64,000 nucleotides of DNA from Symbiodinium natans (GCA_905221605.1 CAJNDS010002258.1:136501-200500), one strand, 5' to 3'. Counted from the stretch's first letter, positions 1 through 11,958 are shown. The notes: generated by a model from the letters alone, not told the origin. Numbers and translations are program-made.

Positions 1-1522
1 CCACGCCGACGTCCAGCAACAACTGAGCAATACAAACGCTTCCAATATTACACGCTGCCCAAAGAACATTTTCGCCGCGAGTGTTCACACGGCTTGTATC
101 AGCTCTGGCATCCAGAAGCAGTTGCACAACCTGTGTATGGCCATTTCGACATGGCTCCCACAGAAGGCCCTCCCCATGTTTGTTGACTTGGCTCATGTCA
201 GCCTGGACCTCTAGCAGCATACGCACAACCGTCGCGTGCCCATTGCGCGCTGCTTCCATTAGAGGCGTCTGGCGCCGTTTGGTCGCTTGATCCTTGTCAG
301 CACGGGCCTGGAGCAGCAAGCGCACGATGTCAACGAAGCCACGTCGAGCAGCTGCACACAGTGGCACGTCACCGCGATAAGCACTGTGACTCGGATGAAA
401 GCCAGACTTCAAAAGATGGGACACAAAATGTATCTGACCCGTGTGGGATGCTTCGCAGAGAGCCACTGCTCTGAAGTTGCGACCCCTCTCATCTTCGGCA
501 CTTCCTGCCTCTTGAAGCAGTCCCACAACTTCAGTGTGGCCAGCGAGGATAGCAGCAGAGAGGGCCTGCCCAAAGCCGGTGCACGGATCGTTGCCAGCTC
601 CTGCCTCCAGCAGCAGTCGTACAACCTCGCTATGGCCCTTGCGAGATGCCGCCCAGAGGGCCGGCAGGTGCCAGTAGTTGCGACAACATCTGTGCTTGTC
701 AACGTCAGCACGGGCACCGAGCAACAAGCGCACGATCTCAACATGGCAGTTCAGTGATGCCATGAAGAGGGCAGTTTCTCCACAGTTGTTGATCCGGTCT
801 GTGTCTGCGTCCGCCTCGAGCAGCAAACTAACGACCTCCGTGTGTCCATGCCGGGATGCTGCGAAGAGCGGCGTCTTGCCGTACATGTCTTCGTGGTCTA
901 CGTCGCTATGGGCCTCTAGGAGCAACTGCACTGTCTCCACATGGCCCCATGAAGCTGCGACGTAAAGGGGGGAAAGGCCCACATTCCCGGCCGAGTTGGG
1001 ATCGTGCTGGTCTTGCAGCAGCTCTTCCACAAGCCTCTGCCAACTTCGGCAGCATTGCCACGAGATGGATTGCTACGATCTTATCTTGGCGACCCCAAAC
1101 GGTATAAAATGGTACAAAACTTCCGACAAATAGGGGCCCAGAAGCCATGCAGAGCCTGCAGAAGCAGCGTCACAAAGCTCCCTCGATTGCTGCTGCAAGA
1201 ACGGCAGCAAGACCAGCTGCAAATCCATGGGGGTGTCCAGACAAGCGCCGTCAAACAAGTAAGCGCCGCCTTGGCACCAAGGGCAAGATGTAGCAAATCT
1301 GATCCGGCTGGGTGGCTATACTTAAGTAAAAAATGACAGAAGAACATTAAGGAACTCCACGAAAGCCATAGCAAGGACCTAGCCGCTGTTCAGGAGCCTT
1401 TGCCGGAATCTTGGAACGCCACAAGACTCCTCCAAGCGCTGTTTCAGGAGCCGTACATTCCCCACCTCTTCCAGCGGTATAGAAGCCAACTCTTCACCCG
1501 ATACCCTCCACACCCGGATCAT
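1..1522 (-). CDS. Ubiquitin-like/ankyrin-repeat protein, 5' part, runs off left edge
   Basis: Read on the minus strand in at least three blocks. Block 1 starts at an ATG at 1522-1520 (MIRVWRVSGEELASIPLEEV, then LKQRLEE and RFRQRLL), an ubiquitin-like start known from many Symbiodiniaceae ankyrin proteins. It hits a stop at 1381, so an intron must follow. Block 2 (about 1260-1150) reads LDTPMDLQLVLLPFLQQQ, the usual linker of this architecture. Block 3 opens after a stop at 1073-1075 and stays open to base 2. It holds about nine ankyrin repeats, for example SPLYVAASWGHVETVQLLLE, KTPLFAASRHGHTEVVSLLL and TPLMEAARNGHATVVRMLLE. Splice sites were not resolved; canonical GT donors are not obvious, as is common in dinoflagellates. 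The likely role is protein-protein interaction; no catalytic domain is visible. The 3' end lies outside the window. Confidence 0.85.
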
Positions 1523-2930
1523 TGCCAGCGGGGTCGATGTTTGCACACGCCAGCCAATGTGTTTGCTGTCACGTTGCAGAGATGTGTCCCTTAAATTTTG
1601 CTGGCTCCCGCACAAGCTGGCATCGCCACAAGTCCAAGCTAGCTTTCATGACCCATGCCGTCTGTAAGTTGTGTTTTTTCTGGTATGCAGCTTGGCGTGT
1701 AGATCGCTCGTGCTGGTTGAACATGCTTACAGTCGCTTTATACGGAGATCTATGAGGGATCCGAGGTACCGGCTTCCCTTATCCCTTAGCCAAAAGGCCA
1801 CGGCTTGCTGGGGTTCATTGAAACTTTAGCTGGGCTTTGGGGAGCTCTGGCTTGAGGTGTTGTAGCGTAAACCAGGCTGCCCCTTGAGCTTGAGGCGTCT
1901 TGCCATCGAAAGATCCGAGGACTCAGGCTCAGACCCTAAACCGCCAACCGGAAACCGTTCAATGTTTAGGGGTTGGATTTGTTCCCCCTTATACCTGCAG
2001 TCTGAATAGGGATTATAGTACCCCCCCTTATAGTCCCTATTAAGGACTGCCAGTAGAAGGCGGAACATCACAATTTAGGGGCCAAGAGGGGATTTCGAGG
2101 CTCCGAAGCAGGTCATGCGGGCCTCCACCAAAGGGCCGCCGTCGGCCTTCACCTGGCTTCCGACTTCCGGAACCCATCCCGACTTCACATTCATGAGAAC
2201 CATATCAGTCTGGAACACAACGATCAAAGGCATCAGAAGACCCGCATGCATCGGAAACACTTCATGACTCATGAGATCTGCGTGACTGTGGAAGCAGCTC
2301 GAAACTCAGCAACATGCTGAAATTCTAACGGCCTCTCGACGCATGAAACATGCTGAAAGAAGCGAAAACGCTGCTGAGCAGTGGCGTTCACAATGAAAGC
2401 ACCACAAACAACAAAGTTAAAGGCAGGCCCAAGGGGCATCTCAAGTAATTTAAAGGCTCTAAACTCCGAATTGTGCGGCGACGTAGGAGCACCCGCTGAG
2501 GCCAGCATCGAAGAGACAAGCAGGTTCCCTGAACTGCGTGTGATGCGTCAGTTATTTCAACGCGGAACCTGCCAGGTGCCGACTTGTTTGCCGACTTGTT
2601 TGCCACCTACGAGCCTAAAGAGCCGACCCAATCTGGGATCTCTACGAGCCACACCCCACACCCGCAACCCTGAAACTGAAGTGTCCTCCAACCCTTCTAC
2701 CATACAGCGGCACAGCACATGCCCTCAAGGACCTCCTCTGGCACACTGCGCAGCCTGTAGTGCGTCACCACGGCACACTCCTGGTAGGATCAGCACTTCC
2801 CTGCACCCAACCTAAAACCTCTACCAAAGGACAGGGCAAAGCTGTCAGCCGCCAGAAAACCCAACATTCAAGTGCTCGCGTTGTGCAGGCTTCAGGGGTC
2901 CAGCTTTAGGTATACTTTAGGGCCATGTAG
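1523..2930. other. Non-coding stretch, nothing recognised
   Basis: This is the 5' flank of the ankyrin gene. ORFs here are short, lack any family motif and change frame without pattern. No RNA gene or repeat was recognised. Confidence 0.5.
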
Positions 2931-3065
2931 AGCCCCCCTCCCCCCCCTCCTCCCCCCCTCCCCACCCTCCCACCCCCCCTCCCCCCCCTCTCCCCCCCCC
3001 TCTCCTCCCCCTCTCCTCCCCCTCCTCCCCCCCCAACAAAAAAAAACACAAAAAACAAAAACACC
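2931..3065. repeat. C-rich/polypyrimidine tract followed by A-rich stretch
   Basis: Long runs of C broken by single T (or ACC) fill about 2935-3033, followed by an A/C-rich stretch. The complementary strand has many G-runs of four or more and could form G-quadruplexes. Predicted peptides across it (poly-Pro or poly-Gly) are low-complexity artefacts. Confidence 0.8.
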
Positions 3066-3613
3066 CAAACCCCCACCAGTCCAAGCTCTCGTGGAAAGCT
3101 CATTTTGTAACCGGTGTTCAGAGCCGGTCCTTGGCGAAGCCATCGACGTGACTGGCCTCCTTGGAAAGGAAGCTCACCTGGGGAGGCGCCGGGCGCAGGG
3201 CTTCCAGCGGCTTTTACAGTAGTGGGTAACGAGGATCTTAGGAGACTCAAGGAGGGTTGGGATTCGGGTTTAGGCTCATGCTTGGACATGGTCACGGGGA
3301 CTCAGGTTTCCTGCAAATTTCGGGATGGATTCTGACCACTGCCAACACATAAACACTCAGCACCTTTGCAAGCCATACACCCAAATACACCCAGCACCCG
3401 AGATGCAATGGGCGGCAAGGTGCCGGAATCAGCAGCGGAAAGTACGCGTTCTGCGCGCCCATCGCCTGACACATCGAAGGCTTGATCCATGCATCTGGAA
3501 TTGCTTCAGAGGGTTGGACTGACTTGGGCTGTTTGCACGTCGAAATGGAATCCCAACCTCTGAACCGCACACCCCAAACCCTTTTGCACTTCAATCCCCA
3601 AGCCGCAGGGGGG

Positions 3614-3635
3614 GCGCGCGCGCGCGCGCGCGCGC
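3614..3635. repeat. (GC)n dinucleotide microsatellite
   Basis: About eleven uninterrupted GC dinucleotides follow a G-run. Alternating purine-pyrimidine GC of this length is a classic Z-DNA-prone sequence. Confidence 0.9.
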
Positions 3636-6600
3636 CAGGCTCCGAACTGCACGTGCCACCCCCTCGCCCCCCAGTCAAGGTCGGCTTTGACAAGTAGTTC
3701 GGGGTGTTATTCTCAGCGAGGCAAGGCTTCTTGAAGCTTCCTCATCGGAAGCTTCGACAGCCCAACACTCTAGGGTTTAGCGTTTGGCGTTTAGGGCCCA
3801 AACGGGCATTGACTCTGGTAGAAGACATAAGCACATGCAAGGTTGAGGTTGTAGGGTTCTGGGTTTGGGGGTCATCACACGAGCACGCCTTGATCTTTGG
3901 ATCCAGAAGGCGCTGGATGCCCTCCCACCTGACACAGTGGGTTCTCAGGCTCGCGTGTCAAGGCTTTGGCCTTTGAGAGGCGGGGTACGAAGCAAGGCAC
4001 ACAATGGATAAACCCGACCCAACTTCCACAGTGCCAGTGTCAGCTTCTAACCACCAGAACTTCCTCGGATCCGGGCACAGCGAAGCCATTGGGCTTGAAA
4101 ATCTTGCACCCACGCCTGCAGCACGGACTTACTGTGAAAGTGCCCTAGCTCTGTCAATGCTAAGACTTCCACGATGCACTGAGAACTGTCCTGCACCTCA
4201 ACAATGACTGGATAGACTCAGCATCTTTCAACATGACCATACCCGAGCCACGGCACAGTACTTGCATGACGCACCGCTTTTCAAACAACTTTTGAACACG
4301 CTGGCAGGTCACAATCAACCTACATAGAGTAGAGGCTTTTGCTGGCAGAATTGCCAAACCCCGAACGCCCAAAACATGATGTTGAGAGATGGTGTCAAGA
4401 AAGCATGGAATCAGGCTTGGGATGGCAGCATGTGGCAAGCGATAGGTCAAATATACCCTCGCCAAAAATGCAGCCTTGCAGCTAGCTCGAGATGTTTTTG
4501 CGACATTACAACGCTTCCCTGGGCATCAGGTGCCTTCAAGGGCTTATGCTTTTGGGGGCTTTGAAGGGTACGGGCAGCTGAGCCAAGCACACCGGAGCGT
4601 CATCAACCAAGTCTGCCGCACTGATAACATCGAGATACCACGCAGACCAGTCCTGCTGCAACACAGCATGAAAGAACGCTACGTATATCAACAAGCCCTC
4701 ACCCCTAAACTGCCTACCCGGGCCCGCGTCCTCGGACCGCGGCGTGATCTTGAGCTCGGGCTCAATGGCCTTCTTCTTCTTGCCCTGGCCAGGATTGGGA
4801 CCCCCGAATGCCCCCGGCCCTGAACCATCTCACGTCTCGGAACTCAAACTCCCGCATTCGGCGCTGAGGGCTTGGGGGAGAGAGCTCAAGTTTGGCAAAA
4901 GGCGCGTGCTGCCACAGCGCTGTGAGCTGTAGATCCCAAAGCTTTTTTTCAGATCGAGCGTATGAGTCTTCGTTGTGGAGGCTCCCGAGGTGGATGTTTT
5001 GTGTTTAAGTTTAGGGGCCTATGCAAAAAAATTCTGCACACAGCCTCAAAAGCCATAGGGCTGGGAAGCCTCAGCCCCTGAACCCTGCACACCAAACACT
5101 CTGCCCGAAAATCGCACGTCCCTCTCAACCCTCAACGCCGAATCCAAAGCAGCTCCTGAAGGCCCCAGTCCTCACGGATTTAGGAACCTTCAATCTGCCT
5201 ATCTAGGTAGTCTCCTTATATACCAACACTTAATAAATCAAAGCTAAACAGAGTCATAGCCATAGCCTCTAAAATATCTGTATGATATTTGCAAAGTATG
5301 ATATATACGCTCAACATGCCCTCCGAGCCCCCCTTGCCAGGGGCCTTGGCAATTACCCTCGGCTCCGAGCCTGGTGTTGGAATGTTGAGGGCTCGGTAGG
5401 GACATGCAGGGAAGCTGAGGTGGAGAAAAAAGGCTGAGGGTTTAGGACTTTTTGTAGCCTTGCGGCCTTGAAGGCTGAGCCTTTGCTTTTGCTTTGGGGT
5501 TTCAACGTTTCTCGGCAAGGGTGTTTGCCGTGTTCGGGGTCTGCAGGATCTTGAGGTCCAGTCCTAAACAGCACCACCGAAACTGCATGACACTGCGACA
5601 GAACAACATACAACGCCAGCCCATCACTACAAGCTGGCACCCAACCCAATCTGAACCCTGCATTCTGGCAAAGAGCCGGAAATGAAACTCCAAACCCAAG
5701 TCCCAGATCCCCAAACACCCTGAAAAAACTGGATATGAACTTGGCGAAGCACTTGAACCTCCTGCAAAGACTAAACCCGCGGTCTCTTTGATCGTCAGGC
5801 CGACCCAATCTAAACGCCTATCTTCTACATCCGGAATCAATCAATCCTAACCCACTACCAGTGAACCGGCCCCGACCTCTGCCTGGCGCTTGGCCGACCC
5901 ACACCAGCCCAGCTGCCGAAAACACCTACACGTCAATGCTGAAGGCTGAAAAGACATCGCGGCTCGCGGGCATTGAAGGGGTCAGTGTATATAACTAACA
6001 ACAGACTCAATATGGCCTGAAACCAAAACACCGAGCCCCCTCGCGTGGCCTCTGCTGATCATTTGGGACTGGTTCAGCACAGACTTCAAGTTTCTGGGTG
6101 TGGTTCGCGCAACCGAAGAGTTTGCGAACGTTTCGCCCCCTACAATGTAACCTCCAACTCCAAACTGGCCATTGGAAATCCGGCAGACGGGCATCGATCC
6201 GTCCATCAACCCAACAATTCGACCCCACGAGGCTGCCACAACAGCCAGCGCTGAGAAGGTGGGCCGGGAATACCATCCTGGTGAGTTTTGCCGCTTGCAT
6301 GCGGAAATGCAGGACAGGTCACGGCCCAACATTGCGAGCTTAAGAATGGGAACACAACAAACATACTTTCGGCAAGCGTGCAAATGTGAAACCTGCGCAA
6401 GGCAAAAACAATTTTGGCCTCCGCCGTGTTCAACAAACTTGTCCACACAGCAACTGCGAACGCTACATATACCTGCCTGTTGTCGCCGCATGCGCAGCAA
6501 AGCGTCACACGCGAAAAACTGCTGCAATGTGAGAAGCGTGTGTTGAACATGAAGCAAACCCCGCACAGATGCCTGCAATTCCCATCGAAAGACTTCGCAA

Positions 6601-7012
6601 AGCTCAGGACCATGAACCAGATATTGAAAAAACTTAGGTAAGCATTGTCCAGGAAGGACTCACTTGCGTGCACAAAACGAACTAACAACCTTGTCCTCCA
6701 ATTCGTCGACATGGCCGCGCAGTCTTTGCACGCGCCATGCTTCTGTTCGGTGCTTCTACCAAAATGTCTGCCGATGTTGTAGCACGTACAGGTCCAACAT
6801 TTAAGGTCAAGTACCAGGCACTCGATTCAAGGCATTTCTCTTTCACAGCTAACTAAACACACGCAGATGCTGCCATGGGTAGTTTTGGCGGGCCAGCTTC
6901 TCGCAGAACAGGGCTGCGCCACCGGAGTAAAGTAACAGCTGGACACTAAAGCCACTACTTTTCAAGGGCCGCAACCCCAGCTGAATCCATGACAATCTTG
7001 AGCTGCGACGTT

Positions 7013-7300
7013 CCAAGGGAGGCAGGAGCTGCAAGGCTGCAAGACATGTGTGGAGCGCAGGAACTATATACCAGGTTCAAAGCTCGCAACTAATCCAAGC
7101 CTCCCAAGCATGAGACACTTGGCGCAATCTGGGAAGTTGCACGAAGCAGCCACATCCTTCTCCAAGTTGCAAGCTGTAACTGGAAAAGCATGTATAAATC
7201 ATAAAGATAACCACTGCAGGATCTCGAGGTAAATCTCAAAAATGCTGGGGGAACCTGAAACGCGCTCACGGCCAATCCGGCTTGAGCGTCCTAGCCCGAG
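7013..7300 (+). repeat. Degenerate dispersed repeat, copy 1
   Basis: Matches 24355-24680 by blocks in the same order: a GCTGCAAG/GACATGTG block, a CATCTGGGAAG block, a GGAT-T-CGAGG block and a CAATCCGGCTTGAG/CAAGCCGGGCTCAA block. Similarity is patchy, with many indels, suggesting an old transposed element of unknown class. No coding capacity is conserved between the copies. Confidence 0.4.
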
Positions 7301-8904
7301 ATGCATTCGGGGTTGGGACGCAGGGTTCGGAGTTCCAGCTGAAACCTAACAGTAGTATTTGCGGCGATGCTCAGATCACCACAATCATCAACCCTCGTGT
7401 TAGCACTACCTCACTCTGCAGTGCTCCCGTCCACAAGGTGTATCGCCCCAGGTTCAACTTTTTGGCACGGTCCACGGCGAGTGCGGCTGAAAACCACGTG
7501 TCTTCCAAATCACCGGCCTTGTCAAAGCTGGGCGGTACATGTGGCGTGGGACGAAGTTCCTTGTGCGATGGCCTACTTCGATTACTCAGAACGTACCCTA
7601 GGGGAGGGTGCTGCTGCACTTTCATGCTGAGACTTACGATGGTCAAAAAGGCAAAAAGCTGCTTCCACATCTTATGGTTCGGCCGCAGGCTTAGCTTTTC
7701 GACATACTGGTAGGGCACTGGCTTCGCAAGCCCCGTTCCCACGCACCTGATGTCCTGTTTACCCAATGTGTAGGCTGAGCCCTCAGCCTTGGCCGGACGA
7801 ACCTTTTCGCAGAAATCTTCCGCTTGCTTGGTTGGTTTTCGATGTCCCGGGTAATCAATTCCGAAAAGATTGGCTTTTTCGCTGTCTTGGGCCAGGGAAA
7901 ACAATCAAAACTCGTGCTTTTGTTGGTGGATGTGCAAATTTGCGCTGCTCAACTTTTGCTGCAAGTTGAACGCAGTACCGCGTAGGAAACCGCAAGTTGG
8001 AACCTGCCAACTCCATGATCATGCCAGCACCAGTTCTTGGAGATTCTGAGGCGCAGGCAGCCCCAGCCGCCCTGCAGTAGGAGGCCTCCGGTGGCGGGAA
8101 CGTCTCGAGGGCTCTGGGCTCCTACGTCTGGTCTTGGGGTCGAATCTGAGTAGTATAAGGCGTGCAATGTGCCATGGCCCAAGCTTCGTGACCACAGCTA
8201 CACCCGCACCTAGCCCTGCAGGGTTCCCTGGTGACGGGCGACGGCTGAAAGTCTTATAGTACACAGGAATCTCGCTGAACACTATGGCTCTTGGAAGTGG
8301 ACTGTGTTACGAAAACTACTTGGTTCCGTCAGGCCGTATGTCTTCAGCAGACCCGTTGAACCAATATCCCGTGCCATGGAACTAAAACCTCGCCAGATTG
8401 CTGACATCACGAAGCATGAAACGTGGGGCATCTGGCATCTTGCGGGAATGAGAACTCCTTTGGTTTTCTGCGTTCAGGTCTTCGGGCCAGCGGAAGTTTT
8501 TCGGATTCTGCCCGAGCGATCTAGTTTCACTCTTCTTGTGGATTTGGGGCGAGAGCCTGACCCCAGGATTCGGGTGTGTCGGCATTCCTCGGGAGAGCCG
8601 GTGGCACCATCAACCCCCTAATCAACTTAAAAATTCAAAAGCCTTAGGTTCAGGTGGGTCAGACAGGTTCAGGGCGCGCAAAAACCTGAAACCTAGCCCC
8701 GAAACCCACCAAGAACCGCGCGAGGAGGAGCAAGGTGGCCGCGCTGGCCTCCACCTTGCAAACGGGCGTGAACTTGACAAGAACATCTGTGTGGCAGGCA
8801 CGGCAGCAAGAGTTGCAAGAGTGCCACCGTCACTTGATCTCAGGGCCTCGGGCATTAGCACCATTTGGACCAAGACTATGTGTGAGTGTGTAATTCGCTC
8901 GGCC

Positions 8905-9056
8905 TTTCTTTTTGTATCTATTTCATTATTTCTTTCTTTCTTTCTGTCTCTCTGTCTCTCTCTCTCTCTTCTTCTTCTTCTTCTTCTTCTTCTTCTTCTT
9001 CTTCTTCTTCTTCTTCTTCTTCTTCTTCTTCTTCTTCTTCTTCTTCTTCTTCTTCT
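8905..9056 (+). repeat. Polypyrimidine tract with (CTT)n microsatellite ending in CTGCAG
   Basis: A T/C-rich stretch passes into (TC)n and then about 29 copies of CTT (8969-9056), directly followed by GCAGGG. Homopolymeric peptides predicted here (poly-Leu, poly-Ser, poly-Arg, poly-Glu) are translation artefacts. The tract ends like an intron 3' end (pyrimidines then CAG|G), but no downstream exon could be identified. Confidence 0.9.
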
Positions 9057-9450
9057 GCAGGGCATAGGGGAGATCCCCTGCGCACTAGGCGCGCCCGGAG
9101 ATGAGTCAGGTCCAGTCGGTGTGACACTTTGGTCGAAAACAGGGGGCAAATGAGTTGTTGCACACGGGAGAGGTTTCCCCCCAATAATAATTGCCTAACC
9201 CCAAACACCACACACATGCTCTCCCCCCTAAAGCTGCCAGGAAAAAACGTGCACTGGCTACATGTTGGGTCGGTGTTAAGCGTCCCGCCCTCTAATTTTC
9301 GGTCCTGGCCAGCTGCATTGGTCGCCTTCCCCGATAATCGTCAGGTCCGGCTCTTCACGGATTTACAGCGAATGGTTCTTGGTGGGCTCGCTTTACGAGC
9401 TGTCACTGAATGGAAAACTGTTTAACATGTACAGTAAACGTCGCTACTCG

Positions 9451-9747
9451 TTACTTGTTCCTGAAAACTCCTTCCCCCCCAAATGAGAGGATCTCGTCCA
9501 TGGTGTCTGTGATTTGCCGGCTGCTACTTCTCGGTGTGCGTGGAGCTTGCGTTGTTCTTTCCAGGGCTTCCATCGCTTTGTAGTAGTAGTAGTGCTTGGC
9601 TTTCCCCGGATTGCATTGCAATAGCGTCCGTATCATCTCCTGCTGGTAAGGCGGTTCGTCCTTGTACATGTGGAGCATGGCGTCCGCATAGGCCTGTAGC
9701 TTTTCCTTGTGTCCCCATCGCTTAGTCTCCTGCTCTGTTGATGCCAT
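9451..9747 (-). CDS. Small 98-aa protein of unknown family, downstream of a spliced-leader relic
   Basis: Complete ORF with an ATG in a good context (CCATGG) and a TAA stop, intron-free. The protein begins MASTEQETKRWGHKEKLQAY. It is hydrophilic and helix-prone, with an AKHYYYYKAMEALE segment near residues 50-63 and a Ser/Thr/Arg-rich stretch before an acidic end (TMDEILSFGGEGVF). There is no signal peptide or membrane segment. I do not recognise the family. About 340 bases upstream on the same strand lies a spliced-leader relic, so the locus reads as leader, 5' UTR, ORF. That is the structure of a trans-spliced mRNA copied back into the genome. No poly(A) tract follows the stop, so the 3' end of any such insertion is undefined. 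It could instead be a fragment of a larger protein. Confidence 0.55.
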   Translation of the reverse strand: MASTEQETKRWGHKEKLQAYADAMLHMYKDEPPYQQEMIRTLLQCNPGKAKHYYYYKAMEALERTTQAPRTPRSSSRQITDTMDEILSFGGEGVFRNK

Positions 9748-10085
9748 GGCTTTCCACTTGCTAACTCTCTAGTCTTCTCAGGCTAATCCTGCAACGTACA
9801 AAGAACGAACACAATATCAAGCGGACATGACCAACTAGCCCCTGCAGACATGCAACTCTAGCGTGCAATAAATTCACTGGCCTACGCTTTCCCCTGGAGC
9901 TGCAGACTCGGGCCACTTTTAGGGTTTGCCCTGCAACCCCCGTCCAGTCAAAGTCCAGCGCTGCACCCTGAACTCGCACCCAAAAATCTAGTGGGGTTTG
10001 TAAGGAAGTGGCCCCCGAGCTGTAGCTTGAAGGAAGCGGCGCGGCGGACTCAAGCCCCGAAGGGAGGGCGGGTTTCCCCCCGAGA

Positions 10086-10100
10086 CTTGAGCCAAAATGG

Positions 10101-10101
<1 letters not shown>
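10086..10101 (-). other. Dinoflagellate spliced-leader (DinoSL) relic
   Basis: The minus strand reads GCCATTTTGGCTCAAG, identical to nucleotides 7-22 of the conserved dinoflagellate spliced leader. The 5' six bases are missing and replaced by a (GA)n tract. Loss of the 5' end with retention of the 3' end is the form described for leader relics of reinserted cDNAs. No second match was found by eye elsewhere in the window. Confidence 0.8.
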
Positions 10102-10154
<53 letters not shown>

Positions 10155-10157
10155 TCT
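10102..10157. repeat. (TC)n/(GA)n microsatellite abutting the spliced-leader relic
   Basis: About 25 near-perfect TC dinucleotides on the plus strand begin exactly where identity to the spliced leader stops. The plus strand then stays T/C-rich to about 10370. Confidence 0.9.
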
Positions 10158-10810
10158 TCTCTTCCGGTCCATCCTTCGATTTTCCTTCAAAGCTTTCTTG
10201 TCTATTTCTCCTTGTATGTTAACTATTTCATGATTTCTTTCGCTTTTATTTACTTTCTTTACTTGCTTGTTCAGTTACTTCTTTTGTGTTCTTTCGTGCT
10301 CTCTCCATGTTTCCTTCGCCTTTTCTTTCCTTGTTTCGTTCTTTCTTTATTTCTTTCTCTATTTTGCTTATGGGCTAGAGGGTTTCCTTCTAAAAAGAGG
10401 TATGTCTCTCTCGAAATGTAGGGGGAATTCGGCATGTACTGAAAGAAATGGCCATGGAAAAAAGTTGCTTTCCTAGAAAAACCACACAAATACACCAAAA
10501 ACAGGGTCCCTAAGTAGCCCGAGCCCTGGAAAATCACCAGAATCCCTTGTCATAGCACGGGCATCACCTGCTCCCACAGGTGCAGGGCTTCCGCCACGCC
10601 GCCCCCCTGCCGCAAGAAAGTCTGAGGGCGCCGGATTTAGCTCTCGGGGTTGGGCTTGAGGACCGGGGAAGCGGGGGGGGAGGGGGGAGCTTTGCAAGGC
10701 AAAATTCGCTGGAATCACGGATTGCGGTTTAAAGTCTAGACTTCTATCTTAAACTCTGCTCGTTCGCGCGCTCGTGGTGTGCGTGCGGTGCGTGTGTGGT
10801 GCGCATGTGT

Positions 10811-11340
10811 CTATTTGTTTGTTTGTTTGTTCTTGTTTGTTCTTGTTTGTTCTTGTTTGTTCTTGTTTGTTCTTGTTTGTTCTTGTTTGTTCTTGTTTGT
10901 TCTTGTTTGTTCTTGTTTGTTCTTGTTGTTCTTGTTTGTTCTTGTTTGTTCTTGTTTGTTCTTGCTTGTTCTTGTTTGTTCTTGTTTGTTCTTGTTTGTT
11001 CTTGTTTGTTCTTGTTTGTTCTTGTTTGTTCCTGTTTGTTCTTGTTTGTTCTTGTTTGTTCTTGTCTGTTCTTGATTGTTCTTGTTTGTTCTTGTTTGTT
11101 CTTGTTTGTTCTTCTTTGTTCTTGTTTTTTTCTTGTTTGTCCTTGTTGTTCTTGTTTGTTCTTGTTTGATCTTGTTTGCTCTTGGTTGTTCTTGTTTGTT
11201 CTTGTTTGTGCTTGTGTGTTCTTGTTTGTTCTTGTTTGTCCTTGTTTGTCCTTGTTTTCTAACGTTTGTCCTTGTTTGTTCTTGGTTTTTCTTGTTTGTT
11301 CTTGTTTGTTCTTGTTTGTTCTTGTTCCTGTTTGTTTGTT
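10811..11340 (+). repeat. Decamer tandem array (TTCTTGTTTG)n
   Basis: About fifty copies of a 10-bp unit, very regular at the left and degenerating with substitutions and one-base indels towards the gap at 11341. Predicted Cys/Leu/Phe/Val-rich or Thr/Asn/Lys/Gln-rich proteins here are artefacts: a 10-bp unit gives all three frames periodically. Confidence 0.95.
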
Positions 11341-11440
11341 NNNNNNNNNNNNNNNNNNNNNNNNNNNNNNNNNNNNNNNNNNNNNNNNNNNNNNNNNNNN
11401 NNNNNNNNNNNNNNNNNNNNNNNNNNNNNNNNNNNNNNNN
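11341..11440. other. Assembly gap (100 N)
   Basis: A run of exactly 100 N separates two different tandem repeats. The round length suggests a gap of unknown true size. Confidence 0.97.
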
Positions 11441-11958
11441 TCTCTGTGGTGGGTCTCCTGTGTGCCTCTGTGGATCTCTGTGTGTCTCTTTGTGTCTCTG
11501 TGTGTCTCTGTGTGTCTCTGTGTGTCTCTGTGTGTCTCTGTGTGTCTCTGTGTGTCTCTGTGTGTCTCTGTGTGTCTCTGTGTGTCTCTGTGTGTCTCTG
11601 TGTGTCTCTGTGTGTCTCTGCGTGTGTCTGCGTGTGTCTGCGTGTGTCTGCGTGTGTCTGCGTGTGTTTGTGTGTGTCTGTGTGTGTCTGTGTGTGTCTG
11701 TGTGTGTCTGTGTGTGTGTGTGTGTCTGTGTGTGTCTGCGTGTGTCTGTGTGTCTGTGTGTGTCTGTGTGTGTCTGTGTGTCTGTGTCTTTGTGTGTCTG
11801 AGTGTCTGTGTGTGTCTGTGTGTCTGTGTGTCCGTGTGTCCGTGTGTCCGTGTGTCCGTGTGTCGGTGTGTCCGTGTGTCCGCGCGTCTGTGCGTCTGTG
11901 TGTCTGTGTGTCTGTGTGTCTGTGTGTGTGTGTGTGTCTGTGTGTCTGTCTGTCTGCT

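Larger units (their letters stand above)
3066..8904. other. Non-coding stretch with one GC microsatellite and one dispersed repeat copy
   Basis: I find no supportable gene. A (GC)n run lies at about 3614-3635, and a copy of a dispersed repeat at about 7013-7300 (entered separately). Minus-strand ORFs of 198 and 177 codons at 5982-6578 and 7371-7904 have no recognisable domain, and their composition fits chance opening. Confidence 0.45.

Noticed and set aside
287-757. 156-codon plus-strand ORF and a 111-codon minus ORF at 409-744
   Set aside because: Both are shadows of the ankyrin frame, which is open on the minus strand in a different phase.
5982-7904. Minus-strand ORFs of 198 and 177 codons
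   Set aside because: No domain, no signal of codon preference, and the frames are interrupted at both ends without splice-like context.
8536-9217. ORFs with poly-Leu, poly-Ser, poly-Arg and poly-Glu
   Set aside because: All come from the (CTT)n microsatellite read in different frames.
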